From Pontibacter aquaedesilientis (GTDB lineage Bacteria > Bacteroidota > Bacteroidia > Cytophagales > Hymenobacteraceae), in the NCBI RefSeq assembly GCF_014773225.1, contig NZ_JACXAJ010000002.1, forward strand, positions 496,001 through 560,000: a DNA stretch of 64,000 nt. Reading direction: 5' to 3'. The position numbers and the translations under genes are program-made. Of the stretch, positions 9,012 through 17,710 are shown in pieces. The notes under the pieces are model-generated. The model made no database searches and was not told where the DNA came from. It was given only the letters and a program-made list of their open reading frames with translations. Each line of letters starts with the position of its first letter. Within the stretch, counting starts at the first letter, position 1.

Positions 9012-9977
9012 ATGAAGCGAATAACAAAGGAGCATATTGATTTTATTATAGGCTTAGTGGTCAAGAAGAGATTTTTTCTGACTGAAACTTTCAGGTACTT
9101 TTCTCATCCTAATAAAATTATTATTAATGGCTTTGCCAAGTCTACGAATTTTGGTGATGCTCTTAATATCCCTCTAGTAGAATATTTAAGTGAGAAGAAA
9201 GCATTGCCGTATAAGTATCTTTTATTAAGTAATAAAAGGCTTAAGCAACTAGACCATTATACCGTAATAGGGAGTATATTGCAATCAGCCAAAGAAGGCT
9301 CCTTGGTTTGGGGTAGTGGCTTTATATCAAATACTAATTCGGTAATTAAAAGGCCTAAGAAAGTTTATGCTGTCAGAGGACCTCTGACTAGGGAAATTTA
9401 TCTTAAAAATAAGATTGATTGCCCGGCAGTTTTCGGGGACCCTGCTTTGCTGCTTCCATTTATCTATAATCCTCAATCTATTGAAAGATGCAAAATAGGA
9501 ATCATACCTCATTACATAGATAAGAAAAGTTCATGGCTTTTTAAGCAAAAGAATAAGCATAATGTTGTAGTGATTGATATAGAGACTGGTTATAATTGGG
9601 AACAATTTTTGAATCAGGTACTGAAGTGTAAAGTTGTAATTACTAGTTCTCTACACGCTATAATAATAGCTAATGCCTATAACATACCTTCAATCTGGGT
9701 GAGTTTTTCTGATAAAATAACTGGAGGCAATTTCAAATTCAGGGATTACTACTTATCTGTTGGAAAGCAGATTACTACTCCTTTCAATATTGCAGAAAGC
9801 ACTCAGTTAGAAGAACTTTTTGACAACTTAGATTATGAGTCTAATCATATTAATTTAAATTTATTGGTAGATGCCTGCCCTTTCGCCACTGACCAAAAAA
9901 AAGAATTGTTAAAATCTAGAATTCAAGAGTCAGTTAAGAATAGTGTTCCTAATACTCCAAACATAAGTATAAATTAA
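9012..9977 (+). CDS. Polysaccharide pyruvyltransferase family protein
   Basis: A 321-residue member of the PS_pyruv_trans family (CsaB/WcaK/EpsO type), which transfers pyruvate from phosphoenolpyruvate onto a sugar to form a ketal and gives the glycan negative charge. The recognisable parts are STNFGDALNIPLVEYL (about 43-58), LVWGSGFIS (about 98-106), VRGPLTREIYL (about 119-129), FGDPALLLP (about 141-149), IGIIPHY (about 160-166) and VVITSSLHAIIIANAYNIP (about 212-230). These include the His and Asp/Arg positions used for PEP binding in the family. It is cytoplasmic, between GT2 and GT4 genes. The family also contains members with other donors, so pyruvylation is likely but not certain. Confidence 0.83.
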   Translation: MKRITKEHIDFIIGLVVKKRFFLTETFRYFSHPNKIIINGFAKSTNFGDALNIPLVEYLSEKKALPYKYLLLSNKRLKQLDHYTVIGSILQSAKEGSLVWGSGFISNTNSVIKRPKKVYAVRGPLTREIYLKNKIDCPAVFGDPALLLPFIYNPQSIERCKIGIIPHYIDKKSSWLFKQKNKHNVVVIDIETGYNWEQFLNQVLKCKVVITSSLHAIIIANAYNIPSIWVSFSDKITGGNFKFRDYYLSVGKQITTPFNIAESTQLEELFDNLDYESNHINLNLLVDACPFATDQKKELLKSRIQESVKNSVPNTPNISIN

Positions 9978-9997
9978 CTAGCCCAAAGCATAAATTA

Positions 9998-11062
9998 ATG
10001 AAAATACTCCGTGTTACAACAGAGCTTAATTATGGAGGAATAGAAAAAGTATTTGAGTTGCACGCCAAATATCATGATAAATCCTATGACTTGGTTTTTG
10101 TTGCTTTAGGAAATGGAGGTAATACCGAAGTGCTGTTACAAAAATTAGGTTACAAAGTAATAGTGTTGAATGCTATAAAAGTTACTATCCCATCTCTAAA
10201 ACTCATAAGTGCTTTAACGAAAGTCATCAAAGAAGAAAACCCTGATGTTGTCCATGCTGCTGGAGCTGAAGCTAACTTTCATGCAACTCTAGCAGCGAAA
10301 ATATCAGGTGTTAAAAAGATTATTTGTGAAGAGATAGGTATACCTAGTCATTCTATAAAAGCGAAACTTTTTTTTCGTTTAATATATAGTTTCTCAGATA
10401 AAGTAATAGCAATTTCTAAAGCCGTTGAGACCTATTTAGTTGAATCTAAGGAATCACCCGCAAATAAGGTTGTACTTATATATAATCCTGTTAATGAATT
10501 TGTAAAAGTAGAGGAAGTTAAAAAGGAGGAGTTTTTGATTACTATAGTAGCAAGACTTGAGCCTGTTAAAAATATTGATTTACTTATTGAAGCGTTTGCT
10601 GAATTGATTAAAAGATTTCCTAAAGCCAAGTTAAGTATTATTGGTAATGGGAGTTTAAGAAACGTGTTACAGAAACAGGCTGAGCGGCTTCATATGGATG
10701 AGAATATTTCTTTTAAAGGCTATCTTGTGGATCCTTACCCTGAACTGCTTAAAAGTACTTTTTTTGTGCTACCATCCTTATTTGAAGGTTTTGGGCTAGC
10801 TTGCATTGAGGCCATACAGACAGAAAATATTGTTATATGTACTGATTCGGGAGGTATTCCAGAATTTGTAAGTGATGGAGAGCATGGATTTCTTTTCAAT
10901 CCTACTTCAAAGGAAGCATTATTAGAAAAGTTGGAGAAAGCGATATTGTTGCCCGAAACTGAAAAGGCTAGAATGATAAATTCTGCACAAGTCAAAGTTA
11001 AGCAAATGTTTTCTCCTGCAAAGTATTTGAGCCAGCTTCAGGAACTGTACCAATTAACATGA
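9998..11062 (+). CDS. Glycosyltransferase family 4
   Basis: A 354-residue GT-B enzyme. The N-terminal domain begins MKILRVTTELNYGGIEKVFE with the glycine turn used for acceptor binding. The C-terminal Rossmann domain has IVARLEPVKNIDLLIEAF (about 185-202) and FEGFGLACIEAI (about 262-273), the EX7E nucleotide-sugar motif, followed by TDSGGIPEFV. It is expected to be a retaining transferase that uses a nucleotide sugar. Donor and linkage are not predictable. It is followed by an 80-bp AT-rich spacer and then a second, clearly divergent GT4 gene. Confidence 0.91.
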   Translation: MKILRVTTELNYGGIEKVFELHAKYHDKSYDLVFVALGNGGNTEVLLQKLGYKVIVLNAIKVTIPSLKLISALTKVIKEENPDVVHAAGAEANFHATLAAKISGVKKIICEEIGIPSHSIKAKLFFRLIYSFSDKVIAISKAVETYLVESKESPANKVVLIYNPVNEFVKVEEVKKEEFLITIVARLEPVKNIDLLIEAFAELIKRFPKAKLSIIGNGSLRNVLQKQAERLHMDENISFKGYLVDPYPELLKSTFFVLPSLFEGFGLACIEAIQTENIVICTDSGGIPEFVSDGEHGFLFNPTSKEALLEKLEKAILLPETEKARMINSAQVKVKQMFSPAKYLSQLQELYQLT

Positions 11063-11142
11063 ACACTTTCTTTACATTTAACGCATAAGAAATTTTTATA
11101 CTCTCTAATAAGAGTGAGTTAAATTATCATTAATCAATCTTA

Positions 11143-12270
11143 ATGAAGATACGAGTATTATATGTTCAAGAGACTATAAGTAGTGGAGGTGTAGAACGCA
11201 GACGACATTCTTTAGCAAAGCTATTACCAAAAGAAATATTTGAGATTAAAATAATTTGCACACAAGTTATTGGACCTTTAGCCAGTGATATTTCTAAAGA
11301 AGGAGTAGAAATTATAGAAATCGGGCTATTAGGAAAAATTTGGAATTTAAGTAAGTATAAAGCCGTATTAAAAGTTATAAAAAGTTATAAACCCCATATC
11401 ATACATGGGGCCGTATTTGAGGGAGTATTACTTGCCACAATTGCTGGTAGACTTGGCAAGGTCCCTATAGTTATCGCAGAAGAAACTTCCGATCCAAAAA
11501 CCAGATCAAAAAAAGCAGATAAGTTACTTAAAGGGTTGTCTCTTTTAGCAGACGCCTTTGTTGGGGTTTCACCTGCTGCGTATGATTATTTGTTATCACG
11601 AGCTAGGGTTAGTCCAAATAAATTAAGACTAATTGTAAATGGTGTTTTTCCCCCTCAACAAGTTAACCAAGAGCTAATTTCTAATCTTAGGATGTCTTTA
11701 AATATTTCTCAAGGCGATTTTGTAATAGGAAGTGTTGGTAGACTGTTTAATAAAGTAAAATTATTTACTGATTTAGTGGATGCTATAGCATTGCTAAGGG
11801 ATAGATTTGAGAATATTAAACTTGTAATTGTAGGGGATGGTCCAGATAAGCATTATTTAGAAACTTACATAAGTGAATTAGGTCTGGAGTCACATATAAT
11901 ATTGGTAGGGTTTCAGTATGATCCTCATCCTTACTTTAAAATAATGGATGTTTTCGGAATCGTTTCATCCACAGAATCCTTTGGTCTAGTCGTTGTTGAG
12001 GCAATGTATCACAAGTTGCCGGTTATTGCCTCAAAAATAGGAGGCTTGAAAGATATTGTAGAGGATGGTAAGACTGGTATTTTAGTAGATGTAAATAGTC
12101 CTGAACAAATTGCAGAAGCATTAATAGAACTTATGTCAGACCCGCTTAAAATGAAGGAAATGGGCGAAACAGGTTTTACAAATGCCTATGCTAAATATAG
12201 TGCAGAACGATACGTGAAGGATGTAGAAAGCTTGTATGATGAACTACTAATTCGAAAACGAATAATATGA
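11143..12270 (+). CDS. Glycosyltransferase family 4
   Basis: A 375-residue GT-B enzyme. It opens with MKIRVLYVQETISSGGVERR (a GGVERR acceptor loop as in many GT4 proteins). PHIIHGAVFEGVLLATIAGR lies near 87-106, SVGRLFNKVKLFTDLVDAI near 197-215, and STESFGLVVVEAM near 287-299 supplies the EX7E motif, followed by ASKIGGLKDIVEDG. It should be a retaining glycosyltransferase at the cytoplasmic membrane face. The stop overlaps the next start by four bases (ATGA), so the two GT genes are translationally coupled and may act in consecutive steps. Confidence 0.91.
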   Translation: MKIRVLYVQETISSGGVERRRHSLAKLLPKEIFEIKIICTQVIGPLASDISKEGVEIIEIGLLGKIWNLSKYKAVLKVIKSYKPHIIHGAVFEGVLLATIAGRLGKVPIVIAEETSDPKTRSKKADKLLKGLSLLADAFVGVSPAAYDYLLSRARVSPNKLRLIVNGVFPPQQVNQELISNLRMSLNISQGDFVIGSVGRLFNKVKLFTDLVDAIALLRDRFENIKLVIVGDGPDKHYLETYISELGLESHIILVGFQYDPHPYFKIMDVFGIVSSTESFGLVVVEAMYHKLPVIASKIGGLKDIVEDGKTGILVDVNSPEQIAEALIELMSDPLKMKEMGETGFTNAYAKYSAERYVKDVESLYDELLIRKRII

Positions 12271-13478
12271 AATTATTATTTGTAACCTGGAATGGGCCTG
12301 ATGTAACTTATATTGAAGGATTGTTCCTTCCCATATTTGAGAGATTGAGTAAACAATATGCTGTTGAATGTCATATTTTACAATTTACATGGGGTAATGA
12401 AGATTATGTTTCTAGAGTAGAACTTGCCTGCAAGGATAAGAGCTGCTACTATGAAGTGATAAAAGTAAACCGTCGTTTTGTACCTGCTGCATTGCTAAAA
12501 GCTAATTTGATAGATAGTAAAAAGGTAAAGAAGTATATACAGAAACACGGAATTGATATTGTGATGCCGAGGGCAACTGTTGCTGCTGCAATAGTACTTA
12601 AAGCTATAGATGGTTTGCATAAAGTAAGACTGCTTTTTGATGCAGATGGGCTACAACAGGATGAACGTGTTGATTTTAGTGGGTGGGAACCTTCCGGCCT
12701 TCAATATCGGATTTACCGGGATATAGAATTCAAAGCCCTAAGAAGATCTGATGGTGTGCTTGTACGTTCTAATCAGGCTAAGTTGATATTAGCGAGTAGG
12801 GCAGGAGCTCTCTTCAATGAAAACATTATAACAGTAATTAACAATGGAAGAGATAAAAATTTATTTGCTCCTAAATTTGATGAAGCCTTAAAAAAAGAAA
12901 TTTTCAATTCTTCTACAGAAGACTTCCCTGTGCTGGTATATGCGGGGTCGATAGGGCCGCAGTATTGTTTCGATGAAATGATGTATATATTTAGTAAAGT
13001 ACATCAACTTAATTCACTTACTAAGTTCTTGATTCTAACAGGTCAACCTGAAATAGTTGAAAAGAATCTGGAAGCTTATAATACTTTAAGAGCGAATTGT
13101 CTGGTTAAGAAAGTCGCTGCCGAAGAAGTGCCCATCTATTTGTCTATAGCAGATATAGCCTTTGCGTTACGTAGACCAACTTTTTCAATGAAAGCAGTTG
13201 CACCTATTAAACTTGGAGAGTACCTGTTGTGCGGTGTGCCAGTATTAGCGACGAAAGGTATTGGTGACACAGAACTATATATCCAAGGTGTAACATGTGC
13301 TCACATGCTGACTGATTTAGAAACAAGTCATTTAGACGCTTCTGTTCAATGGGTTTACCAAACGCTAAGCCAGGACAGAAGGACTGTTCGGGATGAAGCA
13401 AGGCGGATTGGCGAAAGATACTTTGATTTAGAAAAGACTGTCAGCCAATACATGCTTGCCATACAATCCTTAGGTTAG
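12267..13478 (+). CDS. Divergent GT4-like glycosyltransferase
   Basis: A 403-residue protein with the outline of a GT-B glycosyltransferase: MKLLFVTWNGPDVTYIEGLF at the start, IDIVMPRATVAAAIVLKAI near 94-112, LLFDADGLQQDERVDF near 122-137, VRSNQAKLILASRAGA near 167-182, and a C-terminal Rossmann domain with LVYAGSIGPQYCFDEMMYIF and KLGEYLLCGVPVLATKGIGD. The usual EX7E is weakened: the second element is replaced by the KLGEYLLCGVPV form seen in divergent members. The overall call is secure but the donor is unknown. It overlaps the previous gene by four bases. A 51-bp spacer follows before the next GT gene. Confidence 0.8.
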   Translation: MKLLFVTWNGPDVTYIEGLFLPIFERLSKQYAVECHILQFTWGNEDYVSRVELACKDKSCYYEVIKVNRRFVPAALLKANLIDSKKVKKYIQKHGIDIVMPRATVAAAIVLKAIDGLHKVRLLFDADGLQQDERVDFSGWEPSGLQYRIYRDIEFKALRRSDGVLVRSNQAKLILASRAGALFNENIITVINNGRDKNLFAPKFDEALKKEIFNSSTEDFPVLVYAGSIGPQYCFDEMMYIFSKVHQLNSLTKFLILTGQPEIVEKNLEAYNTLRANCLVKKVAAEEVPIYLSIADIAFALRRPTFSMKAVAPIKLGEYLLCGVPVLATKGIGDTELYIQGVTCAHMLTDLETSHLDASVQWVYQTLSQDRRTVRDEARRIGERYFDLEKTVSQYMLAIQSLG

Positions 13479-13529
13479 TTAAAGTGTAAATGTATTACCT
13501 TTACACCTTAACACCATTACAGATTAGAC

Positions 13530-14594
13530 TTGAAAATTTTATTTTTCCCGAAGTATACCCGCTTAGGAGCTAGCAGCAGGCTGCGCACTTATCAGTATAT
13601 TCCTTATTTTGAGGAACAGGGAATTGCCTGTGAATATAGTCCCCTCTTTGATGATCAATACTTGCTTTGTTTATATCAAAAGAAAACCATTAATAAGCTA
13701 AACATTATTATAGCCTATTTTTATAGGTTAATAAAGCTTTTTACCGTCTCAAGATATGATTTAATAATCATAGAAAAAGAACTCTTTCCTTATTTTCCTG
13801 CGTTTGCAGAACAGGTACTTGCCTTACTAAGGGTCAAGTATATTGTAGATTATGACGATGCTATTTTCCATAACTATGACCTTCATCCAAATAAATGGGT
13901 TCGCTTTTTATTAAAAAACAAAATTGCACAGGTGATGAAGGGCGCCTCATTGGTTGTAGCAGGCAATACGTACTTGCAGTCTTATGCAAATAAGGCGGGA
14001 GCAAACCAAATAATTGTAATTCCGACAGTAATTGATACAGATTTGTATATAATTAAGGGCCAAGAGCAGTCTCCCAAAGTGATTATAGGGTGGATTGGCT
14101 CTCCTTCTACCTTGAAGTATGTCAAAAACATTCTTCCAGTATTGCAGGAACTTAGCAGCAAATATCCTATTAGGTTACATATTATTGGAGGAAAAGATGG
14201 GATTGGTTTTGAAGGTTATGAAGAGGTCATAGAATGGACTGAAACTTCGGAAGTAAATTTAATTAGAGAAATTGACATAGGTATTATGCCACTAAACGAC
14301 GATGCTTGGGAAAAAGGGAAGTGTGGTTATAAACTTATCCAATATATGGGTTGTGGTGTACCTGTGGTTGGTAGCCCTGTAGGCGTTAATGATGAAATAA
14401 TAGTAGATGGTGTTAATGGTTTCAAGGCCTCTAACCTGTCAGAATGGAAGAAAGCCTTAGAAATCCTCTTAACCAATCGAGATCTTAGAAGGAGCCTGGG
14501 AGAGCATGGCCGTATGATGGTAGAAGAAAAGTACTCTTCTAGAAAAGCCAAGTCTATTTGGCTTGAAAATCTTTTGCATTTGCAAAAATCATAA
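13530..14594 (+). CDS. Glycosyltransferase family 4
   Basis: A 354-residue GT-B enzyme. It starts at a TTG codon (13530); the resulting MKILFFPKYTRLGASSRLRT matches GT4 proteins with the xxASSRLR acceptor loop, and no ATG is suitably placed. YIVDYDDAIFHNYD (about 108-121) is characteristic of this subgroup. IGWIGSPSTLKYVKNILP opens the nucleotide-binding domain near 188-205, and KCGYKLIQYMGCGVPVVGSPVGVN (split here after KCGYKLIQYM) near 262-285 replaces the strict EX7E. It probably adds one sugar to the lipid-linked repeat. Expression may be weaker than its neighbours because of the start codon. Confidence 0.87.
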   Translation: MKILFFPKYTRLGASSRLRTYQYIPYFEEQGIACEYSPLFDDQYLLCLYQKKTINKLNIIIAYFYRLIKLFTVSRYDLIIIEKELFPYFPAFAEQVLALLRVKYIVDYDDAIFHNYDLHPNKWVRFLLKNKIAQVMKGASLVVAGNTYLQSYANKAGANQIIVIPTVIDTDLYIIKGQEQSPKVIIGWIGSPSTLKYVKNILPVLQELSSKYPIRLHIIGGKDGIGFEGYEEVIEWTETSEVNLIREIDIGIMPLNDDAWEKGKCGYKLIQYMGCGVPVVGSPVGVNDEIIVDGVNGFKASNLSEWKKALEILLTNRDLRRSLGEHGRMMVEEKYSSRKAKSIWLENLLHLQKS

Positions 14595-14619
14595 TAATAT
14601 ACATTGAATCTAATTATAT

Positions 14620-15822
14620 ATGATGGGGATATTCGATGTTATTATATTGTTGCTAATTCCCTACTTAGTTAAAGTAGCGATACCATATTTTTCAAGTAAA
14701 GCTGGTGTTAAGAGTACAAAATGGTTGTACTACTTATGGTACTATCATGTAGCTTTTGGATTAATTTATATTGTTTACGTTAATATTTTTGGTGGAGATG
14801 CTCTAGGATACTGGCGAAAATCTTATTTGACTCTTAACCAATACTTAAATCAAGGCCAAGGTACAGCATTTATGCATGCATTTAATTATGTATTTGTAAA
14901 TGTAATGGACATCTCTTTTTTTACAGGATCCATGATTTATACCTTTATTGGGTTCCTGGGAGTAATGTTTTTTTATCTATCTACTGTTAACTTAGTCAAG
15001 ACTAATGTTAAAGTTTATGGCTATAGTATTTTCCCTTATATCTTTTTTCTGCCTAATCTTCATTTCTGGTCTGTCGGCGTAGGTAAAGACACATTGGTAT
15101 TTTTCTGCGTAGGATTGTTTCTCTTCAGTGTAATGAAGCCAATGGGCCGCAAATTGGGAATTGCAATTGCTTTGATTTTGTCATATAATATACGACCTCA
15201 CATTACAATTTTTATATTAGTTTCATTTGGGGTAGGATTCCTTTTTGATAATAGATTAAAGCCAGTACAGAAATTATTTCTTTCTTTCTGTATGGCAGTG
15301 GGTGCTGTGCTGATCTTTGATCAGGTAATGAACTTTGTAAAGTTAGAGGAGCTCTCAATTGATGGTATAGAACAATCTACAAGCACGAGGGTTTCTAACT
15401 TAAGTAGAGGACATACTGGGTCTAGCGTAGATATTTCCTCTTATCCACTTCCATTAAAAGTTTTTACTTTCTTATTTAGGCCATTATTCTTTGATGTACA
15501 CAACATAATGGGTGTTTTCGCCTCTATAGAAAATTTGATACTATTGATTCTTTTTGGTAAGATAATAAACATGAAAACACTTAAACTGCTTAAACAAGCT
15601 CCATATCAACTCAAAGGTCTATTTTTCTTTTTCTTTATAGGTAGTGTTGCCTTCTCTACTACCTTAGGAAATCTGGGTATTATGATGAGGCAGAAAAACA
15701 TGTTAGTCCCCGGATTGATTATTTTTATGTTTTGGGTTCTTAGTGTCAGAAAAGAGGAACTCATAATTAAGTATAATCGGCTTAAGGCAAAAGTATCGCC
15801 TAATAATAATCCCCTTACTTAA
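14620..15822 (+). CDS. Polytopic membrane protein, probable O-antigen/capsule polymerase (Wzy-like)
   Basis: A 400-residue integral membrane protein with roughly ten hydrophobic segments, beginning MMGIFDVIILLLIPYLVKVA. A larger polar stretch of about 40 residues (about 245-280, ELSIDGIEQSTSTRVSNLSR and following) looks like the periplasmic loop typical of Wzy polymerases. HFWSVGVGKDTLVFF and YNIRPHITIF contain the Arg and Lys residues expected in such loops. Wzy proteins diverge so much that the call rests on topology and on this being the only polymerase-like gene among the flippase, transferases and initiating enzyme. It would join repeat units at the periplasmic face. Confidence 0.65.
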   Translation: MMGIFDVIILLLIPYLVKVAIPYFSSKAGVKSTKWLYYLWYYHVAFGLIYIVYVNIFGGDALGYWRKSYLTLNQYLNQGQGTAFMHAFNYVFVNVMDISFFTGSMIYTFIGFLGVMFFYLSTVNLVKTNVKVYGYSIFPYIFFLPNLHFWSVGVGKDTLVFFCVGLFLFSVMKPMGRKLGIAIALILSYNIRPHITIFILVSFGVGFLFDNRLKPVQKLFLSFCMAVGAVLIFDQVMNFVKLEELSIDGIEQSTSTRVSNLSRGHTGSSVDISSYPLPLKVFTFLFRPLFFDVHNIMGVFASIENLILLILFGKIINMKTLKLLKQAPYQLKGLFFFFFIGSVAFSTTLGNLGIMMRQKNMLVPGLIIFMFWVLSVRKEELIIKYNRLKAKVSPNNNPLT

Positions 15823-15918
15823 TGCTGAAATGAATATAGATGAATAATTTAATTCAAGAGATGAAGGGTTACTCAAGCGTAAGTTTTATTGATTTTTTGG
15901 TTAAAGGATAATTTAGGG

Positions 15919-17103
15919 ATGGGCAAAGTTTTAGTTAGAATCGCTACAGTGCCGATTTCCCTTAAAAATTTAATTAGAGGACAGCTGCCTTATATGCGGT
16001 CTAGGGGGTTTGAGCCGGTGATGGTTTCTGCAGCTGGGCCCGAATCCGAGACTGTTAAAATTGAGCAGGAGTCTCCTCTAATTGAAATCAACCTTACTCG
16101 GAAAATTACCCCAGTGCAGGACCTGAAAGCATTATGGCAATTCTATAAGGTATGCAAGAAATATAAACCGACCATTGTCCATTCCCATACTCCCAAGGCT
16201 GGTGTAATAGGTATGTTGGGTGGAGCTCTTGCTGGAGTACCTATACGATTGCATACAGTGGCAGGGCTACCCTTGATGGAAGAAGCAGGATTAAAGCGCC
16301 ATATATTGAATGTCGTCGAGAAAATCACATATGCCTGTGCTACTAAGATCTACCCAAACTCTACAATATTAAAAGAATATATTCTGAACAGCAGTTTTTG
16401 CGGACAGGAGAAAGTGAAGGTTATTGGTAATGGTAGCAGCAATGGTATAAACACACATTTTTTCAGTTTGGATGCTCTTGATGTTTCTAAATTGCATCAG
16501 CTGAAGCAGGAGCTTGCTATTAAACCTGAAGATTTTGTATTTGTCTTTATTGGCCGGCTTGTTAAAGATAAAGGAATTCAGGAATTAGTCACTGCTTTTA
16601 AATCCTTATGTGGCAAGTACAAGCATTTAAAACTTTTACTAGTAGGCTCTCTAGAGCAGCATCTGGATCCATTAAGTGCAGAAATTATTCAAGAAATAGA
16701 ACATAACCCTGCAATACTATCGGTAGGTTACCAAAATGAAGTGCGCCCATACCTTGCATTAAGTCATGCATTAGCCTTTCCATCTTACCGAGAAGGATTT
16801 CCCAATGTTCCTATGCAAGCAGGCTGCTTTGAACTGCCATGTATAGTAACAAACATAAATGGCTGTAACGAGATTATTGTAGAAGGTGAGAATGGATTAA
16901 TTATACCTCCTAAAAATGCTCGGAAGTTACAGGAGGCCATGGAAAGGTTCCTCAGAGAAGAAACACTGTATGAGCATTTAAAGTCGAATGCTCGTCGCAT
17001 GATTGTGGAGCGTTATGATCAAGGCCATTTTTGGGAGTTGTTGTATCAAGAATATCAGGAACATCTGAAGGAGCATGAATTCGCTATATCGAAATTATCT
17101 TAA
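15919..17103 (+). CDS. PglA-like GT4 glycosyltransferase
   Basis: A GT-B enzyme of 394 residues from the ATG at 15919 (a TTG 30 bases upstream, at 15889, is also in frame but gives an atypical start). VRIATVPISLKNLIRGQLPY is the hallmark opening of a subgroup that adds the second sugar to lipid-linked diNAcBac-type sugars. HSHTPKAGVIGMLGGALAGV (about 92-111) lines the acceptor site, FIGRLVKDKGIQELVTAF (about 209-226) starts the donor domain, and SYREGFPNVPMQAGCFELP (about 295-313) corresponds to the EX7E region. Its last 29 bases overlap the PglC-like transferase gene, so the two are probably coupled and catalyse the first two steps of assembly. Confidence 0.87.
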   Translation: MGKVLVRIATVPISLKNLIRGQLPYMRSRGFEPVMVSAAGPESETVKIEQESPLIEINLTRKITPVQDLKALWQFYKVCKKYKPTIVHSHTPKAGVIGMLGGALAGVPIRLHTVAGLPLMEEAGLKRHILNVVEKITYACATKIYPNSTILKEYILNSSFCGQEKVKVIGNGSSNGINTHFFSLDALDVSKLHQLKQELAIKPEDFVFVFIGRLVKDKGIQELVTAFKSLCGKYKHLKLLLVGSLEQHLDPLSAEIIQEIEHNPAILSVGYQNEVRPYLALSHALAFPSYREGFPNVPMQAGCFELPCIVTNINGCNEIIVEGENGLIIPPKNARKLQEAMERFLREETLYEHLKSNARRMIVERYDQGHFWELLYQEYQEHLKEHEFAISKLS

Positions 17104-17710
17104 ACGCATCATTGATTTTATAGTAAGCTTAGTTGCTTTTGTTATACTGCTACCGGTTTTCGTAGTAGTGACGGCACTGCTTTACATTGCTAATCAAGGG
17201 AAGCCTTTTTTTCTTCAACCCCGTCCGGGCAAAAATGGCAAAATCTTTAGGGTAATCAAATATAAAACCATGAATGACCTGAAGGATGCCCATGGCAAGT
17301 TACTACCGGATGATGTGCGTCTGACTCCCGTTGGTAAGTTTGTTCGTAAGACCTCTCTGGATGAAGTTCCACAATTACTGAATGTATTAAAAGGAGAAAT
17401 GTCATTGATAGGCCCACGCCCCTTGCTAGTTGAGTACCTGCCACATTACAGCAAAGAGCAGCAAAGGCGTCATGAAGTCAGGCCGGGTATTACTGGTTGG
17501 GCGCAGGTAAATGGACGCAATGCCATTAGCTGGGATGAAAAATTTAAGTACGACGTTTGGTACGTAGACAATATGTCCTTTGCTTTGGACATTAAGATTA
17601 TTGGCTTAACAATTATTAAAGTGTTAAAGTCGGAAGGTATAACTGCAGAGGGACATGTCACTATGCCTACTTTTACAGAATATGTTCGGCAAAGGAAAAA
17701 CAATATTTAA
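17075..17710 (+). CDS. PglC-type initiating sugar-phosphate transferase
   Basis: A 211-residue monotopic phosphoglycosyl transferase that moves a sugar-1-phosphate from UDP-sugar to undecaprenyl phosphate and starts glycan assembly. One membrane-embedded helix is seen at about 11-37. KTMND and RLTPVGKFVRKTSLDEVPQ (about 82-100) contain the catalytic Asp-Glu pair at about 96-97. GEMSLIGPRPLLVEYL (about 107-122) and RPGITGWAQVNGRN complete the Bac_transf signature. The small size, without the extra four-helix domain of WbaP/WcaJ, puts it in the PglC group, which fits the PglE- and PglF-like genes downstream. It begins inside the 3' end of the preceding GT4 gene. Confidence 0.93.
   Translation: MNSLYRNYLKRIIDFIVSLVAFVILLPVFVVVTALLYIANQGKPFFLQPRPGKNGKIFRVIKYKTMNDLKDAHGKLLPDDVRLTPVGKFVRKTSLDEVPQLLNVLKGEMSLIGPRPLLVEYLPHYSKEQQRRHEVRPGITGWAQVNGRNAISWDEKFKYDVWYVDNMSFALDIKIIGLTIIKVLKSEGITAEGHVTMPTFTEYVRQRKNNI

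Noticed and set aside
15889-15918. TTG start for the PglA-like gene
   Set aside because: It adds ten atypical residues; the ATG at 15919 yields the conserved start.
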